From: JBEIFW01 sp046081125
GTDB taxonomy: Bacteria > Actinomycetota > Acidimicrobiia > Acidimicrobiales > Ilumatobacteraceae
Assembly (NCBI GenBank): GCA_046081125.1
Contig: JBJTVH010000124.1
Span: 1 to 20,993, forward strand
Direction: 5' to 3'
DNA: 20,993 bases
Position 1 is the first letter of the stretch. Each line of letters starts with the position of its first letter. This document shows, piece after piece, positions 6,721 through 13,289 of the stretch. The notes under the pieces are model-generated. The model had not been told where the DNA came from and ran no database searches. It saw only the letters and a program-made list of their open reading frames with translations. A program made the translations under genes and the position numbers.

Positions 6721-8100
6721 GTGGCGATCGAGCGGAACCAACGGCTCCTGCTCGGGGTGGCGCTGTTCGGGCTGTTCAGCACCAACTTCAACGTCAGCGT
6801 GCTCGCGATCGTCGTGCCCCGGCTCGTCGTCGACTTCGATTCCCAGCCCTCGACGGTGTCGTGGCTCGTCGTGGGCCCCACCCTCGCCTACGCCGTGCTC
6901 GGCCCGACGGCGGGCAAGCTCGGCGACCTGTTCGGCCGGCGCCGGGTGTACCTGATCGGCCTCGCCGGGTGCGGGGTGTTCGCCGGGCTCACCGCGATCG
7001 CCCCCACGGCGCTGAGTGCGATCCTCTTCCGCACCATCAGCGCGGTGTTCGGGCAGTCCACGTCGCCCACGGGCATGGCGATCATCAGCGAGGTGTTCCC
7101 CCGCGAGGCCCGGGTGAAAGCGCTCGGGTACTGGGGGCTGGTGATGGCCGGCGGCCCGGTGCTGGGCATGGTGGTGGGCGGTCCGGTGATCGACCAGTTC
7201 GGCTGGCGCTGGCTGTTCGTCGCCCAGGTCCCGTTGACCGCGCTCGCGATGATCCTCGCGGCGCGCACCCTGCCGGTGACCCGGCGGCGCACCGGTGTCC
7301 GTTTCGACGTGCCGGGCACGGCGCTGCTCGCCGGTTCGGCGTTCTCGTTGCTGTTCGCCATCAACCGCGGCCCGCTGTGGGGCTGGTCCCACCCGATCGT
7401 CGCGACGCTGCTGGCCGCAGGCCCGCTCGCCGCCGTCGGGTTCGTGCTCGTCGAGCGCCGGGCGACGAACCCGCTGTTGCCGTTGCGGTACTTCCGTATG
7501 CGGGAGTTCACGATCCCGATCGCCACGCAGGGGTTGTGCCAGATCGCGTACCAGGGGGGTTACGTACTCATCCCGCTGCTGCTGTCGCAGCTCTACGGCT
7601 ACAGCGCCACCCACATCAGCCTGCTCACGATCGGACGGCCCGTCATGTGGGGGCTCGCCGGGCCGCTCGCGGCATGGCTCGTGGTCCGGGCGGGGAGCCG
7701 CCGGGTGGTGGTCGCGGGGGTGGTGCTCAACGTGATCGCCTGCCTGGCGTTGACGCTCATCGGCGCCACCACGGCGGAGGTGGCGATCGTGCTCCTGCTC
7801 GGGTTCGCCGGCCTCGGGGTGGGGATCATCGTCCCGCCGCTCATGGCCATGCTCACCACGGCTGTCGGCCCCGAGGATCTCGGGGTGGCCACCGCGACCA
7901 GCCAGATGATGGTGATGATCGGCTCGGCCGCCGGGGTGCAGCTCATGCAGACCGTGCAGGTGTCCCGGCTCGAGGCCGACGGCCTCGCCGGCTCGTACCA
8001 CACGGCGTTCGTCGTCGGCGCCGTCGTGTCGGCGCTCGCGGTGGTCTGGGCGGCTCGGATCGTCGTTCCGGCCCGGGGTCGGGTCGTTCAGGCGGTGTAG
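6721..8100 (+). CDS. MFS multidrug-type transporter (EmrB/QacA, DHA2-like)
   Basis: A 459-residue integral membrane protein of the major facilitator superfamily, probably a proton-driven exporter in the cytoplasmic membrane. After a short cytoplasmic start it has many hydrophobic segments, consistent with 12-14 helices. The first loop carries the MFS motif A as GKLGDLFGRRR (about residues 66-76), and helix 5 has GPVLGMVVGGPV, the antiporter-type motif C. Charged cytoplasmic loops include LPVTRRRTGVRFDV. It stands alone behind its own promoter, and its last 13 bases overlap the convergent modC gene. The substrate is not predictable. Confidence 0.85.
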   Translation: MAIERNQRLLLGVALFGLFSTNFNVSVLAIVVPRLVVDFDSQPSTVSWLVVGPTLAYAVLGPTAGKLGDLFGRRRVYLIGLAGCGVFAGLTAIAPTALSAILFRTISAVFGQSTSPTGMAIISEVFPREARVKALGYWGLVMAGGPVLGMVVGGPVIDQFGWRWLFVAQVPLTALAMILAARTLPVTRRRTGVRFDVPGTALLAGSAFSLLFAINRGPLWGWSHPIVATLLAAGPLAAVGFVLVERRATNPLLPLRYFRMREFTIPIATQGLCQIAYQGGYVLIPLLLSQLYGYSATHISLLTIGRPVMWGLAGPLAAWLVVRAGSRRVVVAGVVLNVIACLALTLIGATTAEVAIVLLLGFAGLGVGIIVPPLMAMLTTAVGPEDLGVATATSQMMVMIGSAAGVQLMQTVQVSRLEADGLAGSYHTAFVVGAVVSALAVVWAARIVVPARGRVVQAV

Positions 8101-9143
8101 ACGGTCGGTTCGGTCGCCTTCACCGACGCCCAGGCCGCGTCGCCGGGCTGCACCCCGAGTTCGGCCAGGGCCGCTGTGGTGATCTCGGCGACCACGGGGA
8201 CCGGGCCGTCGAGGCGGAGCCGGATCCGGTCGGCGTGGCGGTCGACGTCGGTCACGACCACGGCCCAGACGTTGCGAGGGCTGCCCGAGGGCCGCTCCCG
8301 ATGCACGGCGACGGCCGAGGGTCGCAGCGCGACGAGCACCGGCCCGTCCGGGGCATCGTCGGTGACGGTGAGGATCCCGCCGCCGTCGAGGGTGACCGTG
8401 CCCGCCGCCGCCCGGCCCGCCAGCAGGTTCACCCCCACGAGCTCGGCGACGTAGCGCGAGCGGGGATGAGCGGTCACCTCGGTGAGCGTCCCGGCCTGTA
8501 CCACCCGGCCCTGCTCGACGACGACCACCCGGTCGGCGAGGGCATGGGCGTCGATGGGGTCGTGGGTGACGAGCACCGTCACCCCGGCGAACCCGTCGAG
8601 GTGACGCCGCAGGTCGCGCCGGACCGCACCACGGGTGCCGGCGTCGAGCGCCGCGAGCGGTTCGTCGAGCAGCAGCAGGTGCGGTTCGGTGACGAGGGCG
8701 CGGGCCAGGGCGACGCGCTGGGCCTGCCCGCCGGACAGCGCGCGGGGCCGGTGCCCGGCGTGGTCGGCGAGGCCGACCCGGTCGAGCCACGCCTCGGCCC
8801 GGCGCGCGGCCTCGTGGCGGCCGAGCCCTCGGGCCCGCAGGCCGAACGCGACGTTGTCCCGAGCGCTCAGGTGCGTGAACAGCAGGTAGTCCTGGAACAC
8901 GACGCCGACCCGGCGCCGTTCCGGGGGCACGAACACCCCGGCGGCCGGGTCGTCGAGCACGACGCCGTCGAGGCGGAGATGGCCGGTCTCGAGCGCGTCG
9001 AGCCCGGCGAGGGCGCGTAGCAGCGAGGTCTTGCCGGCACCGTTGGGGCCGAGGACGGCCACGACCTCGCCGGGCTCGGCGTTGAGTGCGACCTCGAGCG
9101 ACAGCGTGCCGCGCCGCAGCGCGACGGCGGCGTCGAGGCTCAC
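8088..9143 (-). CDS. modC: Molybdate ABC transporter ATP-binding protein ModC
   Basis: A 351-residue ABC ATPase that energises molybdate (or tungstate) import from the cytoplasmic face. It has Walker A GPNGAGKT (32-39), the Q-loop Gln84 (VVFQDYLLF), signature LSGGQ (136-140), Walker B LLLLDE (156-161) and the switch His194. The C-terminal 100 or so residues after VNLLAGRA form the regulatory TOBE/Mop domain typical of ModC, with VRPSAV-like LRPSAVAVH. The GTG start overlaps the modB stop by 4 bases. Its 3' end overlaps the convergent MFS gene. Confidence 0.9.
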   Translation of the reverse strand: MSLDAAVALRRGTLSLEVALNAEPGEVVAVLGPNGAGKTSLLRALAGLDALETGHLRLDGVVLDDPAAGVFVPPERRRVGVVFQDYLLFTHLSARDNVAFGLRARGLGRHEAARRAEAWLDRVGLADHAGHRPRALSGGQAQRVALARALVTEPHLLLLDEPLAALDAGTRGAVRRDLRRHLDGFAGVTVLVTHDPIDAHALADRVVVVEQGRVVQAGTLTEVTAHPRSRYVAELVGVNLLAGRAAAGTVTLDGGGILTVTDDAPDGPVLVALRPSAVAVHRERPSGSPRNVWAVVVTDVDRHADRIRLRLDGPVPVVAEITTAALAELGVQPGDAAWASVKATEPTVYTA

Positions 9144-9982
9144 GGCAGCCCGGCCGGAGCGTGCCGGGCGCCGCCGAGCCACCGGTCGCGCAGGCCCACC
9201 AGGACCGCGAACGACACCGCGATCAGCACGAGCGACAGCACGATCGCTTCGGGGGGATCGGTCTCGAGCGACAGGTACACCGCGAGCGGCAAGGTCTGGG
9301 TCGTGCCCGGGAAGTTGCCGGCGAAGGTGATCGTGGCCCCGAACTCGCCCAACGCCCGAGCCCAGGCGAGCACGGCCCCGGCGCCGAGCGCCGGCCGGAT
9401 CGCGGGCAGCGTCACCCGCCGGAACACGTAGCCGCGCGACGCGCCGAGCGTGCGGGCGGCGTCCTCGACCCGGCCGTCGAGACCCCGCAACGCGGCTTCG
9501 ACGGTGAGGACGAGGAACGGCATCGCCACGAAGGTCTCGGCGATGACGACGGCGGGCGTCGAGAAGGGGATCGTCACGTCGAACCACTCGTACAGCCACC
9601 GGCCGACGAGGCCCCGCCGGCCGAGCGCAGCGAACAGCGCGACCCCGCCGACGACCGGCGGCAGGACCATCGACAGCGTGCACAGCGCCCGGATCAGCCC
9701 ACGGCCCGGGAACCTGCCCCGAGCGAGGAGCCAGGCGAGCGGGACCCCGAACCCGAGCGACAGCGCCGTGGCGCTGAGCGAGCACACGAGCGACAACCGC
9801 AGCGCATCGCGCACGGCGACCGAGGTGAGGATCGACCACGCCTCCGACCATGGGGCGCGCCACAGCAGGCCGGCGAAGGGCACGGCGAAGAAGGCGACGG
9901 CGACGAGCGCGAGCACCAGCGCCGGCGCCGGCAGGCGCTCGTTTCCGGTGCGGCGCCGGGCCTCGGCGCGCCGCCGGCTCAC
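9140..9982 (-). CDS. modB: Molybdate ABC transporter permease ModB
   Basis: A 280-residue membrane permease with about six hydrophobic segments. The cytoplasmic EAA loop that docks onto ModC is visible as EDAARTLGASRGYVFRRVTL followed by PAIRPALGAG. The ALGEFGATITFAGN and TQTLPLAVYLSLET stretches are characteristic of the ModB/CysT group. The GTG start overlaps the modA stop and its own stop overlaps modC, each as GTGA, so the three genes form a translationally coupled operon. Longer upstream reading in this frame passes through modA and is not real. Confidence 0.9.
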   Translation of the reverse strand: MSRRRAEARRRTGNERLPAPALVLALVAVAFFAVPFAGLLWRAPWSEAWSILTSVAVRDALRLSLVCSLSATALSLGFGVPLAWLLARGRFPGRGLIRALCTLSMVLPPVVGGVALFAALGRRGLVGRWLYEWFDVTIPFSTPAVVIAETFVAMPFLVLTVEAALRGLDGRVEDAARTLGASRGYVFRRVTLPAIRPALGAGAVLAWARALGEFGATITFAGNFPGTTQTLPLAVYLSLETDPPEAIVLSLVLIAVSFAVLVGLRDRWLGGARHAPAGLP

Positions 9983-10776
9983 GGGGCGCCGAAGCCGAAG
10001 CGGGCGAGGACGGCCTGCCCCGCGGAACTGGTTGTGAACGCAACGAACGCGCGCGCTGCGTCCGGCGCTCGTGCACCGGCCGTGACGACGATCGGGTAGC
10101 GGGCCACGACGTTGCGGTCGGCGGGGATCGCCACCCCGGTCACCTTCCCGTCGGTCGCGCGCACGTCGGTCTCGTAGACGATGCCGGCGTCGGCCTCGCC
10201 GAGCTGCACCTTCGTGAGCACGGCACGCACGTTCTCCTCGAGGCTCTTCGGGGTGACGGCGACGCCGGCCGTGGAGAGCGCCTCGGCGGCGTAACGACCG
10301 CAGGGGACCTGCGGGGCGCACAACACCACCGCAAGGCCGGGCCGGGCGAGATCGGCGAGCGCCGTGACGCCCGTGGGGTTGCCGGGACCGACCGCGATCT
10401 GGAGCCGGTTGGTGGCGAACACGACCGGCGTACCGGCGGCCCCCTTGGCGTCGACGAGCTTGGCCATGGTGGCCTCGTCGGCGGAGGCGAACACGTCGCC
10501 GGGGGCACCCTCGCCGAGTTGGGCGACGAGCGCCGAGGATGCCGCGAAGCTGAACGTGACCGTGGCGCCGGGGTTCGCCGTGCGGAAGGCCTCACCGAGG
10601 GCGGTGAACGCCCCCGTGAGCGAGGACGCAGCGAACACCCGGATCGTCCCGCTCACCGCCGTCGTGACCGGTGCCGTGGTGGCCCCTGCCGTGATGGCCG
10701 GTGCCGTGATGGCCGGTGCCGCGGCGTCACCGCAGGCGGCGAGTAGGGCGAGGCCCACGAGCACCGTTCGACGCAT
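9979..10776 (-). CDS. modA: Molybdate-binding lipoprotein ModA
   Basis: A 265-residue extracytoplasmic solute-binding protein for molybdate/tungstate. The N-terminus is a lipoprotein signal: MRRTVLVGLALLAAC with the lipobox Cys15. A low-complexity Ala/Thr/Ile linker follows (about 18-36). The mature part has VFAASSLTGAFTALGEAF, FAASSALVAQLGEGAPGDVFAS and VYETDVRA, the classic ModA oxyanion-binding pattern. I chose the ATG at 10776 because it begins the signal peptide directly and has a TATGGT hexamer 7 bases upstream; in-frame ATG (10788) and GTG (10794) starts are possible but would add residues before the signal. It heads modABC. Confidence 0.92.
   Translation of the reverse strand: MRRTVLVGLALLAACGDAAAPAITAPAITAGATTAPVTTAVSGTIRVFAASSLTGAFTALGEAFRTANPGATVTFSFAASSALVAQLGEGAPGDVFASADEATMAKLVDAKGAAGTPVVFATNRLQIAVGPGNPTGVTALADLARPGLAVVLCAPQVPCGRYAAEALSTAGVAVTPKSLEENVRAVLTKVQLGEADAGIVYETDVRATDGKVTGVAIPADRNVVARYPIVVTAGARAPDAARAFVAFTTSSAGQAVLARFGFGAP
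10691..10720 (+). repeat. Two perfect 15-bp tandem copies in the modA linker
   Basis: The unit GTGATGGCCGGTGCC occurs twice back to back (10691-10705 and 10706-10720). It encodes a repeated Ala-Pro-Ala-Ile-Thr-type stretch in the flexible linker just after the lipidated cysteine of ModA. Being a multiple of three, copy number can change without breaking the frame. Confidence 0.8.
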
Positions 10777-10783
10777 CGCCAGC

Positions 10784-10789
10784 ACCATA
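10784..10789 (-). promoter_or_regulatory. Leaderless-type -10 (TATGGT) for modABC
   Basis: Read on the minus strand, TATGGT lies 7 bases before the modA ATG at 10776 with no Shine-Dalgarno site. It overlaps one arm of the inverted repeat at 10785-10828, so a protein bound there would block it. Confidence 0.45.
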
Positions 10790-10828
10790 GTCACAGAGTT
10801 TTCCGATATAGAAACTTCCTGACTATGG
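10785..10828. promoter_or_regulatory. Inverted-repeat operator candidate between modA and its regulator
   Basis: The arms CCATAGTCA (10785-10793) and TGACTATGG (10820-10828) are perfect 9-base inverted copies, 26 bases apart. Between them is an AT-rich core with a smaller GTTT...AAAC palindrome (10798-10815). The arms sit on or next to the start-proximal promoter hexamers of both divergent genes. This is where the PadR-Mop protein encoded alongside would be expected to bind in response to molybdate. It does not obviously match the E. coli ModE site. Confidence 0.55.
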
Positions 10829-10829
10829 C

Positions 10830-10835
10830 TACCCT
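10830..10835 (+). promoter_or_regulatory. Leaderless-type -10 (TACCCT) for the PadR-Mop regulator gene
   Basis: TACCCT lies 6 bases before the GTG at 10842, directly after the right arm of the inverted repeat, and no Shine-Dalgarno site is visible. Confidence 0.45.
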
Positions 10836-10841
10836 CGCGGC

Positions 10842-11585
10842 GTGGCCGACACCCGTCCGCTGTCGCTGGCCGAGCAGGTCTGCCTCGCGCTCGTCGCCGA
10901 CGGGGTGGAGCACGGCTGGGCGCTCGGCACGCTCCTCGCCCCCGACGGCGAGCTCGGTCGGATCTGGACCCTCACGCGCCCGCTCACCTACCGCGCGCTC
11001 GACCACCTGGTGGCACGGGGGCTCGTCGTGCGATCCGGTACGGGCACGGGTCGCAGCCGGGAGCGACATCTGCTCGCCGTGTCCGCCGCCGGGCGCGCCG
11101 CTGCCGACGCCTGGCTCGACGAACCCGTCGCGCACCTGCGCGACGTCCGCACCGAACTGCTGCTGAAGCTCGCGCTGCGGTCGCGGACCGGCCGTGCAAT
11201 CGAGCCGTTGCTCGTCGCACAGCGGGCTCGCCTCGACCCGGTGATCGACCGGCTCGTCGCCGTCGCGGCCGGCGACCCGGTGGCGCAGTGGCGGGCCGAG
11301 AGCGCCCGGGCCGTGCGCCGGTTCCTCGACCGGGCGCTGGGGTCGAGAGCCGTGACAGCCGGGGGCGAGCTGCAGGTGAGCGCCCGTAACCAACTGCAGG
11401 CGACCGTCGTGTCGATCGGGCCCGGCGACGTGCTCGTGTCGGTGAAGGTCCGGCTCCCCGACGGTCAGACCCTCACGTCGGTGGTGACGCGCGAAGCGGT
11501 CGAGGCGCTCGACCTGGCCGTCGGCGACCAGGTGGTCGCGCTCGTGAAGTCGACCGAGGTGATGTTGGGGCGGCTGCGCAGCTGA
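10842..11585 (+). CDS. PadR-like winged-helix regulator fused to a Mop/TOBE domain
   Basis: A 247-residue protein that I read as a molybdate-responsive transcription factor. Residues 8-95 look like a PadR winged helix: SLAEQVCLALVADGVEHGWAL, then PLTYRALDHLVARGLVV and a wing before HLLAVSAAGR. Residues about 95-165 are helical, like the PadR dimerisation region. Residues 177-243 form one Mop (molbindin) domain: LQVSARNQLQATV, then TREAVEALDLAVGDQVVALVKSTEVML. It plays the role ModE has in proteobacteria but with a different DNA-binding domain and one Mop unit instead of two. It is divergent from modABC and separated by an inverted repeat, which supports control of that operon. Direction of control is not known. 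Confidence 0.82.
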   Translation: MADTRPLSLAEQVCLALVADGVEHGWALGTLLAPDGELGRIWTLTRPLTYRALDHLVARGLVVRSGTGTGRSRERHLLAVSAAGRAAADAWLDEPVAHLRDVRTELLLKLALRSRTGRAIEPLLVAQRARLDPVIDRLVAVAAGDPVAQWRAESARAVRRFLDRALGSRAVTAGGELQVSARNQLQATVVSIGPGDVLVSVKVRLPDGQTLTSVVTREAVEALDLAVGDQVVALVKSTEVMLGRLRS

Positions 11586-11592
11586 GGGGGTG

Positions 11593-12075
11593 TCAGGAGG
11601 ACACGAGCGACCGAAGCGCGACCCGGAGGTACTCGATCCCGCGCTCGTCGAGGTCCCAGTGCGTGTCCCCGGCGGACGGGTGATGGGCCCGCACGGTGCC
11701 GGGCTTGCCGCGTTCGAACAACGCCGTGATCACGACGCCGCGGGTGGGTTCCCACGTGAGGCGGGTGCCGCCCTCGGCGGTGTGCTCGATCCGCCCGCCG
11801 TCGGACACCGAGCCGAGCTGGTCGAGCACGGCAGCCGCCCGACGAGACGGCGACGGTTCGGTCGGTTCGATCGGCTCGGGTCGGGCGGCGGAGAGCCGGC
11901 GCGGTGCCCGGCGACGGCTGCGGGCGCCGCGCTCGGCCTCGTGGCCGGCCACGCAGAGCAGAAGCATCGCCTGTGCCACCGATATCCCCTCGCGGTCGGC
12001 GAGGTCTTGGGCGACCTGGCGACGCGGACGGCGGTCGTCGATCCAGGGGGAGATGTCGATCACGTCACCGGGCAT
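11593..12075 (-). CDS. Hypothetical protein, 160 residues
   Basis: I do not recognise this protein. It starts MPGDVIDISPWIDDRRPRRQ, continues with a helical segment (VAQDLADREGISVAQAMLLL, about 21-40), then a very basic and proline-rich linker (RSRRRAPRRL to about residue 78). It ends in a compact domain with alternating strands (GGTRLTWEP, GVVITALFERG, HWDLDERGIEYLRVAL). The two-part layout suggests a small soluble protein, perhaps nucleic-acid-associated because of the basic linker, but no function can be assigned. The ATG has a GAGG 4 bases upstream and an AT-rich promoter-like island beyond. It converges on the PadR-Mop gene with a 7-base gap. An open frame on the opposite strand here is less protein-like. 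Confidence 0.6.
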   Translation of the reverse strand: MPGDVIDISPWIDDRRPRRQVAQDLADREGISVAQAMLLLCVAGHEAERGARSRRRAPRRLSAARPEPIEPTEPSPSRRAAAVLDQLGSVSDGGRIEHTAEGGTRLTWEPTRGVVITALFERGKPGTVRAHHPSAGDTHWDLDERGIEYLRVALRSLVSS

Positions 12076-12093
12076 GGCGCCTCGAGTCGTCGC

Positions 12094-12117
12094 TAAGTAT
12101 TAGTAGTAAATGTTATA
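12094..12117 (-). promoter_or_regulatory. AT-rich promoter island upstream of the hypothetical gene
   Basis: This 24-base stretch is almost free of C and stands out sharply in the GC-rich surroundings. Read on the minus strand it holds TATAAC (12112-12117) and the overlapping TAACAT (12110-12115), the latter fitting TAnnnT and lying 34 bases before the ATG. It also contains ATTTACTACTAAT, an imperfect palindrome that could be an operator. Confidence 0.45.
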
Positions 12118-12130
12118 CCCGTCGATGCAT

Positions 12131-12150
12131 TCCGGCACCAACGGGCCGGA
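12131..12150 (-). terminator. Possible hairpin terminator after prfA
   Basis: TCCGGC (12131-12136) and GCCGGA (12145-12150) form a perfect 6-bp stem with an 8-base loop, starting 5 bases after the prfA stop. There is no run of T downstream, so intrinsic termination is uncertain. Confidence 0.3.
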
Positions 12151-12155
12151 GGTGA

Positions 12156-13223
12156 TCAACCAGACGTTTCTTCGAGGAGGCGGCGACGTTCGTCGGCGGC
12201 GAGCGCGTCGACGACGTCGTCGAGGTCGCCGGCGAGCACCTGGGCCATCCGGTGGATCGTGAAGCTGATCCGGTGGTCGGTGACCCGGTTCTCCTTGAAG
12301 TTGTACGTGCGGATCTTCTCGCTGCGGCCACCCCCGCCGACCTGGCTGCGCCGCTCGGCCGACAGCGCGCTCGCGGCGCGGTCCTGCTCGAGCTGCAGCA
12401 GCCGGGCGCGCAGCACCTGCAGGGCGCGGGCGCGGTTCTGCAGCTGGCTGCGCTCGTCCTGCATCGTCACCACCAGCCCGGTCGGTCGGTGGGTGATGCG
12501 CACGGCGGAGTCGGTGGTGTTGACGTGCTGGCCTCCGGCCCCCGACGACCGGTAGGTGTCGACGACCAGGTCGCCGGGGTCGAGGTCGACCTCCACCTCG
12601 TCGGCTTCGGCCAGCACGGCCACGGTCGCCGAGGAGGTGTGCACCCGGCCCTGGCTCTCGGTGGCCGGCACCCGCTGGACCCGGTGCGGACCGCCCTCGA
12701 AGCGCAGGTGACGCCAGGCGCCCTCGCCTCGCACGACGAAGGTGACCTGGTTGATCCCGCCGAGTTCGGACGGGTCCTCGGAGAGCACCTCGATCTTCCA
12801 ACCGTGGCGGCCGGCGTAGGCGCGGTACATCTCGTAGAGGTCCCGGGCGAACAGGTTGGCCTCCTCGCCCCCCTCGGCGCCCCGAACCTCCATGATCACG
12901 GCCTTGCCGTCGTTGGGGTCCTTCGGGAGCAGCAGCACCCGCAGCTCGTCGTCGAGCCGTTCGATCGTGGCCCGGGTGGTGACGGCCTCGGCGTCGAGCG
13001 CAGCGCGTTCGGCTCCGGTGGCCTCGCCGAGCAGCTCCTCGATCGCGCCGAGGTCGTCCACGCAGCTGCGGTAGCGCCGGGCGACATCGACGAGCGCCCC
13101 GAGCTGCTTGTGCCGGGTGGTCACGGCCCGCAGACGCTTGGCGTCGCCGATGACGGCGGGGTCGGCCAGCGCGGCTTCGAGCTCCGCGAACTCGGCTTCG
13201 ATCCCGGCGAGGCGTTCCAGCAC
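12156..13223 (-). CDS. prfA: Peptide chain release factor 1
   Basis: A 355-residue class I release factor that ends translation at UAA and UAG. The tripeptide anticodon is PAT (186-188, in HRVQRVPATESQGR), which marks RF1 rather than RF2 (SPF). The peptidyl-tRNA hydrolysis motif GGQ is at 230-232 (GAGGQHVNTTDSA). Domain 1 (about 1-100) is helical, and the length is normal. The GTG start is preceded by TAGCGT at 8 bases. The usual bacterial neighbour prmC, encoding the glutamine methyltransferase for GGQ, is not adjacent. The gene is divergent from cobT across 66 bases. Confidence 0.97.
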   Translation of the reverse strand: MLERLAGIEAEFAELEAALADPAVIGDAKRLRAVTTRHKQLGALVDVARRYRSCVDDLGAIEELLGEATGAERAALDAEAVTTRATIERLDDELRVLLLPKDPNDGKAVIMEVRGAEGGEEANLFARDLYEMYRAYAGRHGWKIEVLSEDPSELGGINQVTFVVRGEGAWRHLRFEGGPHRVQRVPATESQGRVHTSSATVAVLAEADEVEVDLDPGDLVVDTYRSSGAGGQHVNTTDSAVRITHRPTGLVVTMQDERSQLQNRARALQVLRARLLQLEQDRAASALSAERRSQVGGGGRSEKIRTYNFKENRVTDHRISFTIHRMAQVLAGDLDDVVDALAADERRRLLEETSG

Positions 13224-13231
13224 GACGGGTC

Positions 13232-13279
13232 ACGCTACCGGTCGGTGCCCCGGGGTCCGGAGGGCTCGGCCGGTAGCGT
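13232..13279. promoter_or_regulatory. Mirror-image divergent promoters of prfA and cobT
   Basis: ACGCTACCGG (13232-13241) and CCGGTAGCGT (13270-13279) are perfect 10-base inverted copies 28 bases apart. Each arm contains a TAGCGT hexamer: on the minus strand it lies 8 bases before the prfA GTG, and on the plus strand 10 bases before the cobT ATG. The simplest reading is two near-leaderless promoters with the same extended -10 sequence. A shared operator is the alternative. Confidence 0.5.
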
Positions 13280-13289
13280 CGGGCGCCTC

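Noticed and set aside
6346..8790. An 814-codon open frame on the minus strand
   Set aside because: It is antisense to the VOC and MFS genes and out of frame with modC. It is compositional, not a gene.
6456..9020. An 854-codon open frame on the plus strand
   Set aside because: It runs out of frame through the VOC and MFS genes and antisense to modC, with arginine- and glycine-rich composition and no motif.
9140..10321. A longer ModB with a 110-residue N-terminal extension
   Set aside because: The extension is an arginine-rich translation of modA in another frame. The GTG at 9982, overlapping the modA stop, gives a normal ModB length.
11590..12096. An open frame on the plus strand opposite the hypothetical gene
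   Set aside because: The minus-strand protein has a more natural composition, a clear helix-linker-domain layout, a ribosome-binding stretch and a promoter-like island, so it was preferred.
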